Shown: one piece after another, positions 6,685 through 15,197 of the stretch | How positions within the stretch are numbered: the first letter of the stretch is position 1 | How the letters are laid out: each line of letters begins with the position of its first letter | Notes under the pieces: model-generated | What the model saw: the letters and a program-made list of their open reading frames with translations, nothing else | What the model was told of the DNA's origin: nothing | The model's database searches: none | Assembly: GCF_963662885.1 (NCBI RefSeq) | Contig: NZ_OY760059.1 | Coordinates: forward strand, 372,001 to 436,000 | Direction of reading: 5' to 3' | Length of the DNA: 64,000 nt | Source: an uncultured Pseudodesulfovibrio sp. | GTDB taxonomy: Bacteria; Desulfobacterota; Desulfovibrionia; Desulfovibrionales; Desulfovibrionaceae | Made by a program: the position numbers and the translations under genes

Positions 6685-8307
6685 TCATTCCATGGTTTGC
6701 AGAATATCCTGCTTGAGCGCCCACAGTATATGATTTTTGATCCGGGTGACATCCAGGTGGGGCGCCACGTCCGAAACCTTGCGTATCAGGGTGGCGCTGT
6801 CAACCGGGTTACGGGCGAAAAAGGCCAGCCGACGCACGGTATCAAGGTCGATGGTCCCCTTTAGCCCCGCGTACAAATTGGGAAAATCACGGTTTCGGTA
6901 AAATGCTTCGCCGGTGCGGCCCACGCGCAGTTTCATACCGTCATCCAGAGTTCGCGAGGGGTAATGCCCGAAAATCCGCCCGTATTCCAAGGCCAGGGGA
7001 TGAGTCAGATTGCGCAAGGGCTCGGCATCCACCGGTTCCTCCCACAGCTCGTCCCACAGGGCCGTGTACTGCCTGATGACCTCGGGCCAGTGGAACAGGC
7101 TGCGCACCCGGCCGCGCCCTGCCGCACCCATTGTCGCGCGCAGCTGCGGATCGCGGATCAGCCGCCCGAGCGCCTCGGCCAGGGCCGGAACCTCCACGGC
7201 CGTGGTCTGGGCCAGGGCGAGGTGGTACTGGTTGTCGAAAGTAATGGGGGCGGCCATGTCCACGTCCGGGGTCTCGGCCGGTCCAAGGGTCGGCACGAGC
7301 AGGCCGGTCTCTTCGTGGGTCACGATATCCCGGTAGCCGTCGTAGTCCGAGGCCACCACGGGCAGGCCGAAGGCTCCGGCCTCGACCAGCGTGATGCCGA
7401 AGGTCTCCTGCGGATTGTCCGCGATGGACACGAACACGTCCGCCATCCGGAACAGCTCCCGTTTGCGCGCCTCATTGGGCCGCAGGACCACGCTCATGGG
7501 CAGCCCCGCGTTGGCTGCCAGATGGGTCAGGGTGTCCAGGACGTGGGTCTCCTGCTCGGCCCAGCCCGCCAGGATCAGCTCCACGGACTGCGGATTCAGC
7601 CCGTCCTGTATCAGCCGGTGCAGGCCTCGGACCAGCGGCACAAGGTCCATCTTCGAGTGATGGGAAATACGCCCGAAGACCAGGATGCGCGTCGGCCCGC
7701 CCTCTTTGCTCCCGGCCGGCGCATAGGCGTCCGCGTCCACGGCCAGCGGGATGTGCGCCAGCCTCGGCCCGGGGTGAGTCGCCTCGGTCAGTCCGAACCC
7801 GTCCCGCAACTGCCCGAAGAATCCCTCCACCGCCCGCCGGCCTGCTGTGGAGGTGCAGACTATGGCCTCGCGGCGGGTGGCCCCGGGCCACAGGTGCTGC
7901 AGAAACGCCTTGGGATAGCCCGCGTAGCTCAAGGAATGGATCGGCCCCGTAATCGGGAAGATGCGCTCGCTCAAACGGTTGCGCATGGCCGCCAGAAACG
8001 GCTGGCTGGTGATGCAGTCCGACAGATGAAAACAGTGATAACCCGTATCCTGCAACCTGTCGGGCAGTGCCTCCCTGAGCAGAAGCCGGATGCGGTCGTC
8101 GGCAAGCAGTTCGGGCGCGGTCCGTTCCAGATGCTCGCGCAGCGGCCCCAGGGCTCGTTGCCCTGGCAAAAAGAAATGGTATTCATCAAACGGATCGACC
8201 CGGAGCAGGGTGTCCAAAAAGGCCGTGTTGGCCACGGTGCGCCCCATGGCGGGGCCGCCTTCGTAAAATGGGTCCAGCGTCCCCCAGATGCGTTTTGTGC
8301 CGGTCAT
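6685..8307 (-). CDS. Glycosyltransferase, GT-B fold (family 4-like)
   Basis: A 540-residue protein. An N-terminal acceptor domain (KRIWGTLDPFYEGGPAMG) is followed near residues 215-390 by the GT4 donor domain: TRILVFGRISHHSKMDLVP, VELILAGWAEQE, FVSIADNPQETFGITLVEAGAFGLPVVASDYDG. The E-x7-E type motif is FGITLVEAGAFGLPVV. A C-terminal extension of about 120 residues (from EPVDAEPLRNL) has no recognised domain. No clear Shine-Dalgarno precedes the ATG at 8307. The gene lies 34 bases upstream of the ferredoxin gene on the same strand but is functionally unrelated to it. Donor and acceptor are unknown. Confidence 0.82.
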   Translation of the reverse strand: MTGTKRIWGTLDPFYEGGPAMGRTVANTAFLDTLLRVDPFDEYHFFLPGQRALGPLREHLERTAPELLADDRIRLLLREALPDRLQDTGYHCFHLSDCITSQPFLAAMRNRLSERIFPITGPIHSLSYAGYPKAFLQHLWPGATRREAIVCTSTAGRRAVEGFFGQLRDGFGLTEATHPGPRLAHIPLAVDADAYAPAGSKEGGPTRILVFGRISHHSKMDLVPLVRGLHRLIQDGLNPQSVELILAGWAEQETHVLDTLTHLAANAGLPMSVVLRPNEARKRELFRMADVFVSIADNPQETFGITLVEAGAFGLPVVASDYDGYRDIVTHEETGLLVPTLGPAETPDVDMAAPITFDNQYHLALAQTTAVEVPALAEALGRLIRDPQLRATMGAAGRGRVRSLFHWPEVIRQYTALWDELWEEPVDAEPLRNLTHPLALEYGRIFGHYPSRTLDDGMKLRVGRTGEAFYRNRDFPNLYAGLKGTIDLDTVRRLAFFARNPVDSATLIRKVSDVAPHLDVTRIKNHILWALKQDILQTME

Positions 8308-8556
8308 ATCTAGGTAAAGACCGTTACCGGCTTGTTTGTCAATGGTCGAACACCCTTCACAGTGGGCAGATTGTGCCGTCCGGGCCGGATTGGCCGATAA
8401 AGTCCATACATTTTTCCCCTGCCATATCAAATTCTTGTCTGCCCTGCTCGCCCTCCTTTTCCGTTTGCCGCCGCGCATGGCCCCAATCTTGCTCAATACA
8501 GTGCAGGGCGGGGCCTCCCGCCAAAGTTTTGACGTCGTAAAGGAGTACGATGCAGA
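8308..8556. other. Divergent intergenic region
   Basis: About 250 bases between the minus-strand glycosyltransferase and the plus-strand diguanylate cyclase. It must hold both promoters, but no pair of -35/-10 boxes is convincing enough to call. AAGGAG at 8540-8545 is the ribosome site for the gene starting at 8557. Confidence 0.5.
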
Positions 8557-10053
8557 ATGCCTAGACAGTCCATCAAACGAGGAAGACGGCCCGAACTCAT
8601 GTGGGGCCTCGGCCTTGCCGAATCCGAAGTCCGCCAGATCACCGACGGCGTTGGACCGGGCTTTCACGTCCGCAATTTCCCGAAGGACGCCCTGCCCATG
8701 ACCCGCGAACTGGAACAGGAAGAAAGACCATCGGCCGCCTGGATACCCTGGTCGGTCTGGTCCGATTTTCCCGAATCCCGCAAGCAGGAATACCGCGACC
8801 ACGACGAGACCCACCGTATCCTCATTCAGGACGGGGACAGGGAGCTCGAAATGGAACAGGTTCTGTCCGAAGGATTCCTGACCGCCGTGGATCTGCCTCT
8901 GACCCGGCCCAAGATCCAGGACGTCATGTTCCGCGCCAAGGAAGTGAAGAGCCTCTACTCCGACATCTACCGGATGACGGAAGAGATCATGCTCGAACGC
9001 GAACTGCTCGCCCGCAAGACCGATCAGCTCATGTTCCTGAACAAGCTGCTCGCCTCGGCCACCGAGAGCCTGGACCCCGCCACCATCCTGGCCAACGCCA
9101 AGAACTCGCTGGGCCTGATTCTGCCCGTCAAGGTACTCCATGCCGCCTTTTGGAACACCGGCTCGGACGATGCCGCCGACGTGGAAATCTTCCTCAACGG
9201 CAAGATGCCCCCCGCTTCCGAGTCCGAATGGGTCGAACGGCTCATGGCCTCGGCCAGCTCCCTGGGCTCCGGCGCGGTCAACGGCTTCCAGATTTCCCAT
9301 ACCGACCCCGTGCGCAGGCCCGAATATGCTCTGGCCCCGGACCAGGGCAAGCTCGTGACCATGCCGCTCACCGCAGGCCACCAGACCTTCGGCTGTCTGG
9401 CCCTGCTCTGCGAGCCCGGCTACCGGCTGGGCAAGGATCAGGTCGAAACCCTGCACTCCGCCGTCAACCACGTGGGTTTGGCCCTGCGCAACGCCCTGGC
9501 CTTCAAGGAGGTCAAGCTCCGCGCCGACCGCGACGGCCTGACCAAGCTCTACAACCGCCGCTCCTTCGACGAACGACTGGTCTACGAGATCAAGCGTAGA
9601 TCGCGTTATCATCACGACCTCTCGCTGCTCATGGTCGACCTCGACCATTTCAAGTCCGTCAACGACACCTACGGGCACAAGGCCGGTGACCTCGTGCTGC
9701 GCAAGGTCGGCGAAATCCTTTCCACCGTGTTCCGCACAACCGACCTCGCGGCCCGCTACGGCGGCGAGGAGTTCGTCGTGCTGCTGCCCCACACCAGCGA
9801 AGAGGCTGCCTGGAAGCTCGCCGAGCGTGTCCGCACCGCCGTGGAGAACTGTGCCTTCGACTTCAACGGCCAAAGCTTCTCCGTGACCGCCTCCATCGGC
9901 GTCGCCTCAGTGGAAGGCGGCCCCCTGGCCGCCACGGACGACGACCTCGTGCTCAAGGCCGACAAGGCCCTGTACCAGGCCAAGAACAACGGCCGGAACA
10001 TGGTCGTGGTCTCCGGACAGAAATCCAGGACGTCACACAACGCCATGCAATAA
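8557..10053 (+). CDS. Diguanylate cyclase with GAF-like sensor domain
   Basis: A 498-residue cytoplasmic protein that should make cyclic di-GMP from two GTP. The order is: N-terminal region of unknown function (1-120), helical linker (KEVKSLYSDIYRMTEEIMLER), GAF-like domain (about 155-305), then GGDEF domain (about 330-490). The active site is RYGGEEF (GGEEF at 402-406). An inhibitory I-site RxxD (R393-TT-D396) lies exactly five residues upstream, so product feedback inhibition is expected. Substrate-binding DLDHFKSVNDTYGHKAGD is intact. No EAL domain or membrane segment is present. A strong terminator follows. Confidence 0.93.
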   Translation: MPRQSIKRGRRPELMWGLGLAESEVRQITDGVGPGFHVRNFPKDALPMTRELEQEERPSAAWIPWSVWSDFPESRKQEYRDHDETHRILIQDGDRELEMEQVLSEGFLTAVDLPLTRPKIQDVMFRAKEVKSLYSDIYRMTEEIMLERELLARKTDQLMFLNKLLASATESLDPATILANAKNSLGLILPVKVLHAAFWNTGSDDAADVEIFLNGKMPPASESEWVERLMASASSLGSGAVNGFQISHTDPVRRPEYALAPDQGKLVTMPLTAGHQTFGCLALLCEPGYRLGKDQVETLHSAVNHVGLALRNALAFKEVKLRADRDGLTKLYNRRSFDERLVYEIKRRSRYHHDLSLLMVDLDHFKSVNDTYGHKAGDLVLRKVGEILSTVFRTTDLAARYGGEEFVVLLPHTSEEAAWKLAERVRTAVENCAFDFNGQSFSVTASIGVASVEGGPLAATDDDLVLKADKALYQAKNNGRNMVVVSGQKSRTSHNAMQ

Positions 10054-10074
10054 CGCACCGCGACAAGACAGCTC

Positions 10075-10112
10075 AGCCCCGCCCGGACGTACTTCCGGGC
10101 GGGGCTTTTTTT
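10075..10112 (+). terminator. Intrinsic terminator of the diguanylate cyclase gene
   Basis: A 12-bp GC-rich stem (AGCCCCGCCCGG / CCGGGCGGGGCT, 10075-10086 and 10095-10106) with an 8-base loop is followed directly by a run of T. It lies 22 bases after the stop codon. Confidence 0.92.
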
Positions 10113-10262
10113 GTGCCTTGTTACGCCCGTTGAAACCGGCCCCCTGTCAAGTTGATTTTTTATACCTCTCAAGCGCTTTTCCCATACATTCACCGACATT
10201 TCAGGGGGGTCACGAAAAGCGGGGCTATGCTTCCTCCAAACATTCAACAGGAGGATTCCCCC

Positions 10263-10547
10263 ATGGGAGGAACGGCAAGTTTGATCGGCAGCGTTCTGGG
10301 AGGCCTGACCGGCCTTGTAGGCGCGAACAAGGATTCTGACGACATCAGGAAAGAACGCGAGGCCCGCGAGCGCGAACAGGCCATGCAGGAGGCGGACGAA
10401 CGTCGCCGGGACCGCGAGAAGGTTCTGGAGGCGCGCCAAATGGAGAGCAAACGCAAGGCGACGAGCCTGCTTTCGGGCGGCTCGGCGTCGTTGCGGGACG
10501 CTCCCGAGGTCTCCGGCAAGACATTGAAGAACAAATTGGGGGAGTGA
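10263..10547 (+). CDS. Small phage-derived protein upstream of portal gene
   Basis: A 94-residue protein. A short hydrophobic glycine-rich start (MGGTASLIGSVLGGLTGLVG) is followed by a highly charged helix (KEREAREREQAMQEADERRR) likely to form a coiled coil. AGGAGG lies 8 nt before the ATG at 10263, which decides the start. One base separates its stop from the portal start, so it belongs to the phage-head operon. Similar small proteins sit upstream of portal genes in podovirus-type modules, but I cannot assign a function from sequence. Confidence 0.6.
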   Translation: MGGTASLIGSVLGGLTGLVGANKDSDDIRKEREAREREQAMQEADERRRDREKVLEARQMESKRKATSLLSGGSASLRDAPEVSGKTLKNKLGE

Positions 10548-10548
10548 C

Positions 10549-12297
10549 ATGGACAGAACCGATCTGGCTCGCTCACTGCTCACGCGCTTCTCCGGCCTGG
10601 AGGAGGCCCGCCGCCCGTGGGTGGGGTCATGGCAGGAGCTGACGGAATACATGTTGCCCCGCAAGAACAGCTTCGCCGGGCTCGGGGGGAGTTCCCCCGG
10701 GCGCGGCAGGACGGGCGATGAGCGCATCTTCGACTCCACGCCGTTGCACGCCCTGGAGCTGTTGGCCTCGTCCCTCGGGGGATTGTTGACCAACCCTTCG
10801 CTCCCCTGGTTCGACATCTCGGTGAAGGACCGGGCTTTGGGCGACGGGGATGAGGTCCGTGCCTTCCTGCAGGAGGCCCGAGAGCGCATGGTGGCGGTCT
10901 TCAACAGCGAGGACACCGGGTTCCAGGCGCACGTGCACGAACTGTATCTGGACGCGGCCCTGCTCGGAACGGCGGTCATGTACGTGGAGGCGGACCCGAC
11001 CACCGTGGTCCGGTTCTCGTCCAGACCGCTGGGCGAGGTGTTCGTGGCCGAATCCGCGCGAGGCCGGGTGGACACCGTGTACCGCAAGTACGAGGTCACG
11101 GCCCGCCAGGCCATTCAGGAGTGGGGCGCGGCCTGCTCGGACGAGACACGGCGCAAGGGCGAGGACCGCCCCGAGGAGCCGGTGGAGGTCCTGCACGCGG
11201 TCTTTCCGCGCCTGGACCGAGACCCGGCGGGCTTCGGCTCGGCGCACTTCCCGTTCGCCAGCGTGTACCTGGAGGTCAAGAACAGCCACGTGCTGGAGGA
11301 AAGCGGCTACCTGGAGATGCCCTACATGGTCCCGCGCTGGGCCAAGGCTGCGGGCGAGATCTACGGCCGGGGACCGGGCCAGACCGCGCTGTCCGACGTG
11401 CGCGTGCTCAACGCCATGGCACGGACCGCGCTCATGGCCGCGGAGAAGATGTCCGACCCGCCGCTGATGGTCCCGGACGACGGCTTTCTCGGGCCGGTGC
11501 GCTCCGGTCCGGGCGGGCTGTCGTATTACCGGGCCGGGTCCTCGGACCGCATCGAGGCCCTGCCGGTGAACGTGGACCTGCGCGCGGCCGAGGAGATGAT
11601 GAACGGCCGGCGGGAGTCCATCCGGCGGATATTCCTCGGCGACCAGCTGGCCCCGGAGGGCCCGGCGGTCACGGCCACAGAGGCGGTCATCCGCCAGGCC
11701 GAGAAGATGCGCGTGCTCGGCCCGGTGCTGGGCCGGTTGCAGACCGAGTTCCTCGGCCCGCTGGTCCGGCGGGTCTTCCGCATCATGCTGCGCGGCGGAG
11801 CGCTACCTGCCTTCCCGGAGGGGCTCGCCCCCGACGACCTGGAGGTGCGCTACACCTCGCCCGTGTCCCGCGCCCAGAAGCAGTACGAGGCCCAGGGGCT
11901 GGCCCAAGTCATGGAATACCTGTCGCCCCTGGTTGGCTCGCAGGACGCCTTCGGGATCATGGACAACTTCGACACCGACCGGGTGGCCCGGCACGTGACC
12001 GAGCTGTTCAACACCCCGTCCGACTACCTCAAGTCCGAGGAGCGCGTGACCCAGGGGCGGGAACAGAGGCAGCGGGCCGCGAGCACGCAGCAGACCGCGT
12101 CCACCGTGGCCAATGTCGCGGCCATCGCCAAGACCCTGTCCGAGGCCTACACGGACCGGCCCAGCGCCCTGACCGAGCTTTGGGGAATGCTGACCGGCAT
12201 GCTCGGGGCCAAGGCCGCACAGCCCGCTCCCGCCCAGGCCGACAACGACCCCGCACAATCCGACCCCGCCACATACGAGGAGGTCCATCATGCCTGA
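10549..12297 (+). CDS. Phage portal / head-to-tail connector protein
   Basis: A 582-residue protein resembling the podovirus head-to-tail connecting (portal) family, whose dodecameric ring forms the DNA entry vertex of the capsid. Typical features are the N-terminal WQELTEYMLPRKNSF, the FDSTPLHALELLASSLGGLLTNPS segment, VYRKYEVTARQAIQEWG, and a C-terminal Ala/Gln-rich tail (QRAASTQQTASTVANVAAIAKT). The length fits the family. The gene is intact, with host-like high GC. GGGGGAG precedes the ATG. It ends 8 nt inside the next gene. No terminase, capsid or tail gene is near, so it is part of a fragment rather than a full prophage. Confidence 0.85.
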   Translation: MDRTDLARSLLTRFSGLEEARRPWVGSWQELTEYMLPRKNSFAGLGGSSPGRGRTGDERIFDSTPLHALELLASSLGGLLTNPSLPWFDISVKDRALGDGDEVRAFLQEARERMVAVFNSEDTGFQAHVHELYLDAALLGTAVMYVEADPTTVVRFSSRPLGEVFVAESARGRVDTVYRKYEVTARQAIQEWGAACSDETRRKGEDRPEEPVEVLHAVFPRLDRDPAGFGSAHFPFASVYLEVKNSHVLEESGYLEMPYMVPRWAKAAGEIYGRGPGQTALSDVRVLNAMARTALMAAEKMSDPPLMVPDDGFLGPVRSGPGGLSYYRAGSSDRIEALPVNVDLRAAEEMMNGRRESIRRIFLGDQLAPEGPAVTATEAVIRQAEKMRVLGPVLGRLQTEFLGPLVRRVFRIMLRGGALPAFPEGLAPDDLEVRYTSPVSRAQKQYEAQGLAQVMEYLSPLVGSQDAFGIMDNFDTDRVARHVTELFNTPSDYLKSEERVTQGREQRQRAASTQQTASTVANVAAIAKTLSEAYTDRPSALTELWGMLTGMLGAKAAQPAPAQADNDPAQSDPATYEEVHHA

Positions 12298-12520
12298 GAC
12301 CAGCCCGATTGAGCTGCACCGGGCCTACAGGCGGCTCTTCGAATCCGCCGACGGGCGCACGGTCATGGCCGACCTGGAGCGGCGCGGCTGCTTCCTGCGG
12401 CCGACCTATTCCACGGACCGGGGCCGGACCGAATTCAACGAGGGCCGCAGGTCCCTGGTCCTGCATGTGAAGCAGATGCTTGAACCCGAAAACTTCATTG
12501 AAAAGGAGAACAACCGATGA
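12290..12520 (+). CDS. Bbp19-like small phage protein
   Basis: A 76-residue protein (IELHRAYRRLFESADGRTVM, then LERRGCF). This matches my recollection of small Bbp19-like proteins encoded next to portal genes in Bordetella-phage-type podoviruses, with a conserved tyrosine/phenylalanine helix and a G-x-x-V-M-x-DL segment. It overlaps the portal gene by 8 nt and the scaffold-like gene by 4 nt (ATGA), so the three are co-translated. GAGGAGG lies about 6 nt upstream. Role unknown. The family name is a recollection, not a search result. Confidence 0.6.
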   Translation: MPETSPIELHRAYRRLFESADGRTVMADLERRGCFLRPTYSTDRGRTEFNEGRRSLVLHVKQMLEPENFIEKENNR

Positions 12521-13359
12521 CCGACAAGAATGAGAAGCAGAAGAATTGGCGGATGACCCTGCCCGAGGAGTGGACCGTCCGCCAGATGGGCGAGGATGGC
12601 AGCGAGACCGAGATCCCCCTGCGCGACCACCCGGCGCTGGCCAAGTACGCCACCAAGGACGAGGCCGTGAAGGCGTTGGTCCATGCCCAGCGCATGCTCG
12701 GCAAGACCCCGGAGGGGTTTGTCCGCGTGCCCGGCGACCAGGATTCGCCCGAAGACGTATCCGCCTTCTACGCCGCTTTGGGCAGGCCCGAAAAAGCCGA
12801 AGGTTACGAGCTGCCGGACATGGACCTGCCCGAGGGGTTCGTCCTGCGCGAGGACCTTATCGGCGGCCTGCGCGAAAAGGCCTTCGAGCTTGGCTTGACC
12901 CCCAAGCAGGTGGCCGGGCTGTACCAGTGGTTCCTGCCCCGGGTCCTGGACACCCACCACGCCATGGAGGCCGAGGCGGGCAAGCTGCGCGAGTCCGAGC
13001 TGGAGTCCCTGCGTGCCGTGCACCGGGGCGACACCCCGTCCCTGCTCGATTCGGCCCTGCGCGCGGCCGAGGCCGTGGGCGGCGAGGAGCTGCTGGCCGC
13101 CCTGGACGAGACCGGCGCGGGCAACCGGGCCGCAGTCATCGGCGCGTTCGCCAGGATCGCGCCCCTGGTCCTGGAGAGCGGCCTGCGTGGTTCGGCCCGG
13201 GGCTGGGGCGAGGACCTGACCATCGAGCGGCTGCGCGAGATGATGCAGGACCCGCGCTACAAGGACCCGACCAAGCGCGAAGATTCCTTCGTCAAGAAGG
13301 TCAATCAGGGCTTCGAGCTGCTCTACCCCGGCGACTACGTGCCGGGCAGCCGCATTTAG
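12517..13359 (+). CDS. Phage scaffold / capsid-assembly-like protein
   Basis: A 280-residue acidic protein found after the portal and Bbp19-like genes. The order portal, small protein, scaffold, capsid is standard in podovirus head modules. The sequence is helical and charged (KYATKDEAVKALVHAQRMLG, AFYAALGRPEKAEGYELPD). The segment around GRPEKAEGYELPD is a hallmark of phage scaffolding proteins. It ends with a basic-aromatic tail (EDSFVKKVNQGFELLYPGDY). The capsid gene that should follow is missing. A GC hairpin and then an unrelated acyltransferase gene come next. Confidence 0.65.
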   Translation: MTDKNEKQKNWRMTLPEEWTVRQMGEDGSETEIPLRDHPALAKYATKDEAVKALVHAQRMLGKTPEGFVRVPGDQDSPEDVSAFYAALGRPEKAEGYELPDMDLPEGFVLREDLIGGLREKAFELGLTPKQVAGLYQWFLPRVLDTHHAMEAEAGKLRESELESLRAVHRGDTPSLLDSALRAAEAVGGEELLAALDETGAGNRAAVIGAFARIAPLVLESGLRGSARGWGEDLTIERLREMMQDPRYKDPTKREDSFVKKVNQGFELLYPGDYVPGSRI

Positions 13360-13371
13360 GCCAGATAATGC

Positions 13372-13401
13372 GGGGGCCGGGGACAAAAGTCTCCGGCCCC
13401 C
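13372..13401 (+). terminator. GC-rich hairpin, possible terminator of phage-head operon
   Basis: An imperfect stem (GGGGGCCGG.. / ..CCGGCCCCC) with an ACAAAAG-type loop lies 12 bases after the scaffold-like gene. No T-run follows, so it may be only an RNA-stabilising stem or a weak terminator. Confidence 0.45.
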
Positions 13402-13631
13402 AATACGCCAACCCAAAACAACGAATAATTCATGGGACCGGTGAACCGCTCCTCCAGACGCACGGCAGCAATATTCCCACAACAGATATAGCGTCCCCGA
13501 GCAAGCCGAGGCTGGTTGGAAAGAATCGAAGAAAAGCAGAGGGCGGCACATGCCCGTTTGTTCCCGAGCGTTGAGGACTTTTGAGAATTCCGATGTAACC
13601 CATACCGTACCTGAATGAAGTTGAAGCATTC

Positions 13632-13659
13632 TTGACATTTTGCCCCGTTGCCGTAGAAA
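13632..13659 (+). promoter_or_regulatory. Predicted sigma-70-type promoter of MBOAT operon
   Basis: A perfect -35 box TTGACA (13632-13637) is followed after 16 bases by TAGAAA (13654-13659). The distance to the MBOAT start at 13710 is reasonable. The TTG of this box is not a start codon. Confidence 0.5.
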
Positions 13660-13709
13660 AGGCCAACCGGCTTTCTGCTTTCCCCCGTCAACTCAACCAG
13701 TGCCGCAAT

Positions 13710-15197
13710 ATGCTCTTCAACTCACCGGAATTCCTCTTCCTGTTCCTGCCTGCGGCCTGTCTGATCTTCTATTTCGCCCGACGGATTTCACCAACGGCTC
13801 AGGTGATCTCCATCATCGGCCTGTCGCTTTTCTTTTACGGTTACTGGCGCATCGAGTATCTGCCCGTCCTCCTGTTCAGTCTGGCGACCAACGGGCTGTT
13901 CGCGTTGCTGATCAGCCGCTCCAGGTCGGACGCCATGCGCAAGACGTGGCTCGTACTCGGCGTGGTTGTGGCCCTGTCCGTACTCGGTTTCTACAAGTAC
14001 ACCCACTTCCTGCTGGAAAACCTGAGCCTCCTGTGCGGCTTCGAGTACACGGGCCAGGCCGGGGAAATCCCCATCGGCCTGTCGTTCTACACCTTCACGG
14101 CCATCGCCTTTCTGACCGACATCCACACCCGGCGCATCCAGGGGTTCACCTGGCCGGAGTACGGGGCGACCATCACCTATTTCCCCCATCTGGTGGCCGG
14201 GCCCATCCTTTTCCATCACGACACCATCCCGCAGCTGCGTGAACCGGGCGGCATCCGATTTTCCCCGGAGCGGGTCATGCTCTTCCTGTTCTTCTTTTCC
14301 GTGGGGCTGCTCAAAAAGACCGGGCTGGCCGACAACATCGCCCACTTTTCCGACCCCATCTTCGCCCAAGTGGCGGGCGGCGGCATCCCGAATGCGGGCC
14401 AGGCATGGCGGGCAGCGCTCTGCTACTCCATGCAGCTCTATTTCGACTTCTCCGGCTATTCGGACATGGCCATCGGCCTGGGCTGTCTGCTCGGCATCCG
14501 CATCCCGGCCAACTTCTATTCGCCCTACCGGGCCAAGAACATAGCCGAGTTCTGGCAGCGCTGGCACATCTCGCTCGGCTACTTCCTGCGCACCTATCTG
14601 TACATCCCGCTGGGCGGCAACCGGAAAGGGGTTTCCCGCACCCTGCTCAACCTGTTCATCGTCTTTTTCCTGTGCGGGCTGTGGCACGGCGCGGGCTGGA
14701 CTTTCGTGGTCTGGGGCGTCGTACACGGCGTGGGCATGGTCGTGCAGCGCCTTTTCTCCTCGCGGGTGAAACTGCCGGATACCCGGCTTGTCACGGCCTG
14801 CTCCATTCTGATCACCTTCATTTTTGCGGTCTTTGCCTGGGTGATCTTCCGCGCCGACACCTTCCATTCGGCGTCGGTCATTCTGCAGGCCATGGTCGGC
14901 CTGTCCAGCTCCCGGCTGCACAACCTGCCCAACACATACGTGGAGACGTACCTCGGCCTGCTCATGCTCGTGGTCTGGTTCATGCCCAACACCCTGCAGG
15001 TCATGCGCCGGTTCGAGCCGGCCATTCTGCTCGGCAAGCGCAACGAATATCCCTTTGCCCGGCTGGTGCCCGCCGCCCTGCGTAACGGCAACGCCTTCGC
15101 CTACGCGGTCGGCGCGTTCTCGGGCCTGGCCCTGGTCACGGGGTCTGTCTTCATGTTCGTCAACGGACAGGTCCGTTACCTGTACTTCGATTTCTGA
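13710..15197 (+). CDS. MBOAT-family O-acyltransferase (AlgI/DltB-like)
   Basis: A 495-residue integral membrane protein with about 10-12 hydrophobic segments. It resembles AlgI-type enzymes that move acyl groups across the membrane onto polysaccharides. Hallmarks seen: MLFNSPEFLFLFLPAACL start, QLYFDFSGYSDMAIG, FWQRWHISLGYFLRTYLYIPLGG, and the catalytic-histidine segment LCGLWHGAGWTF. The start at 13710 is taken from the family-typical N-terminus, although no Shine-Dalgarno is visible. It overlaps the next gene by one base (TGATG), so the two are coupled. Substrate unknown; acetylation of a surface glycan is likely. Confidence 0.92.
   Translation: MLFNSPEFLFLFLPAACLIFYFARRISPTAQVISIIGLSLFFYGYWRIEYLPVLLFSLATNGLFALLISRSRSDAMRKTWLVLGVVVALSVLGFYKYTHFLLENLSLLCGFEYTGQAGEIPIGLSFYTFTAIAFLTDIHTRRIQGFTWPEYGATITYFPHLVAGPILFHHDTIPQLREPGGIRFSPERVMLFLFFFSVGLLKKTGLADNIAHFSDPIFAQVAGGGIPNAGQAWRAALCYSMQLYFDFSGYSDMAIGLGCLLGIRIPANFYSPYRAKNIAEFWQRWHISLGYFLRTYLYIPLGGNRKGVSRTLLNLFIVFFLCGLWHGAGWTFVVWGVVHGVGMVVQRLFSSRVKLPDTRLVTACSILITFIFAVFAWVIFRADTFHSASVILQAMVGLSSSRLHNLPNTYVETYLGLLMLVVWFMPNTLQVMRRFEPAILLGKRNEYPFARLVPAALRNGNAFAYAVGAFSGLALVTGSVFMFVNGQVRYLYFDF

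Larger units (their letters stand above)
13360..13709. other. Intergenic region after the phage fragment
   Basis: About 350 bases without a convincing gene. It begins with a GC-rich hairpin (13372-13401) and ends with a promoter-like pair upstream of the MBOAT gene. The middle, which could once have carried the missing capsid gene, shows no capsid-like frame. It has lower GC than the neighbours. Confidence 0.5.

Noticed and set aside
6685..9873. A single 1062-residue minus-strand protein
   Set aside because: Its first ~520 residues are antisense to the diguanylate cyclase and lack domain signals. The real glycosyltransferase starts at 8307.
11121..12470. A 449-residue plus-strand open frame within the portal gene
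   Set aside because: It is an overlapping alternate frame of the portal and Bbp19-like genes, Gly/Arg/Pro-rich with no start signal.
13632..13709. Longer N-terminus of the MBOAT protein
   Set aside because: The upstream extension begins at the TTG of a -35-like TTGACA box, and the family-typical start MLFNSPEF lies at 13710.
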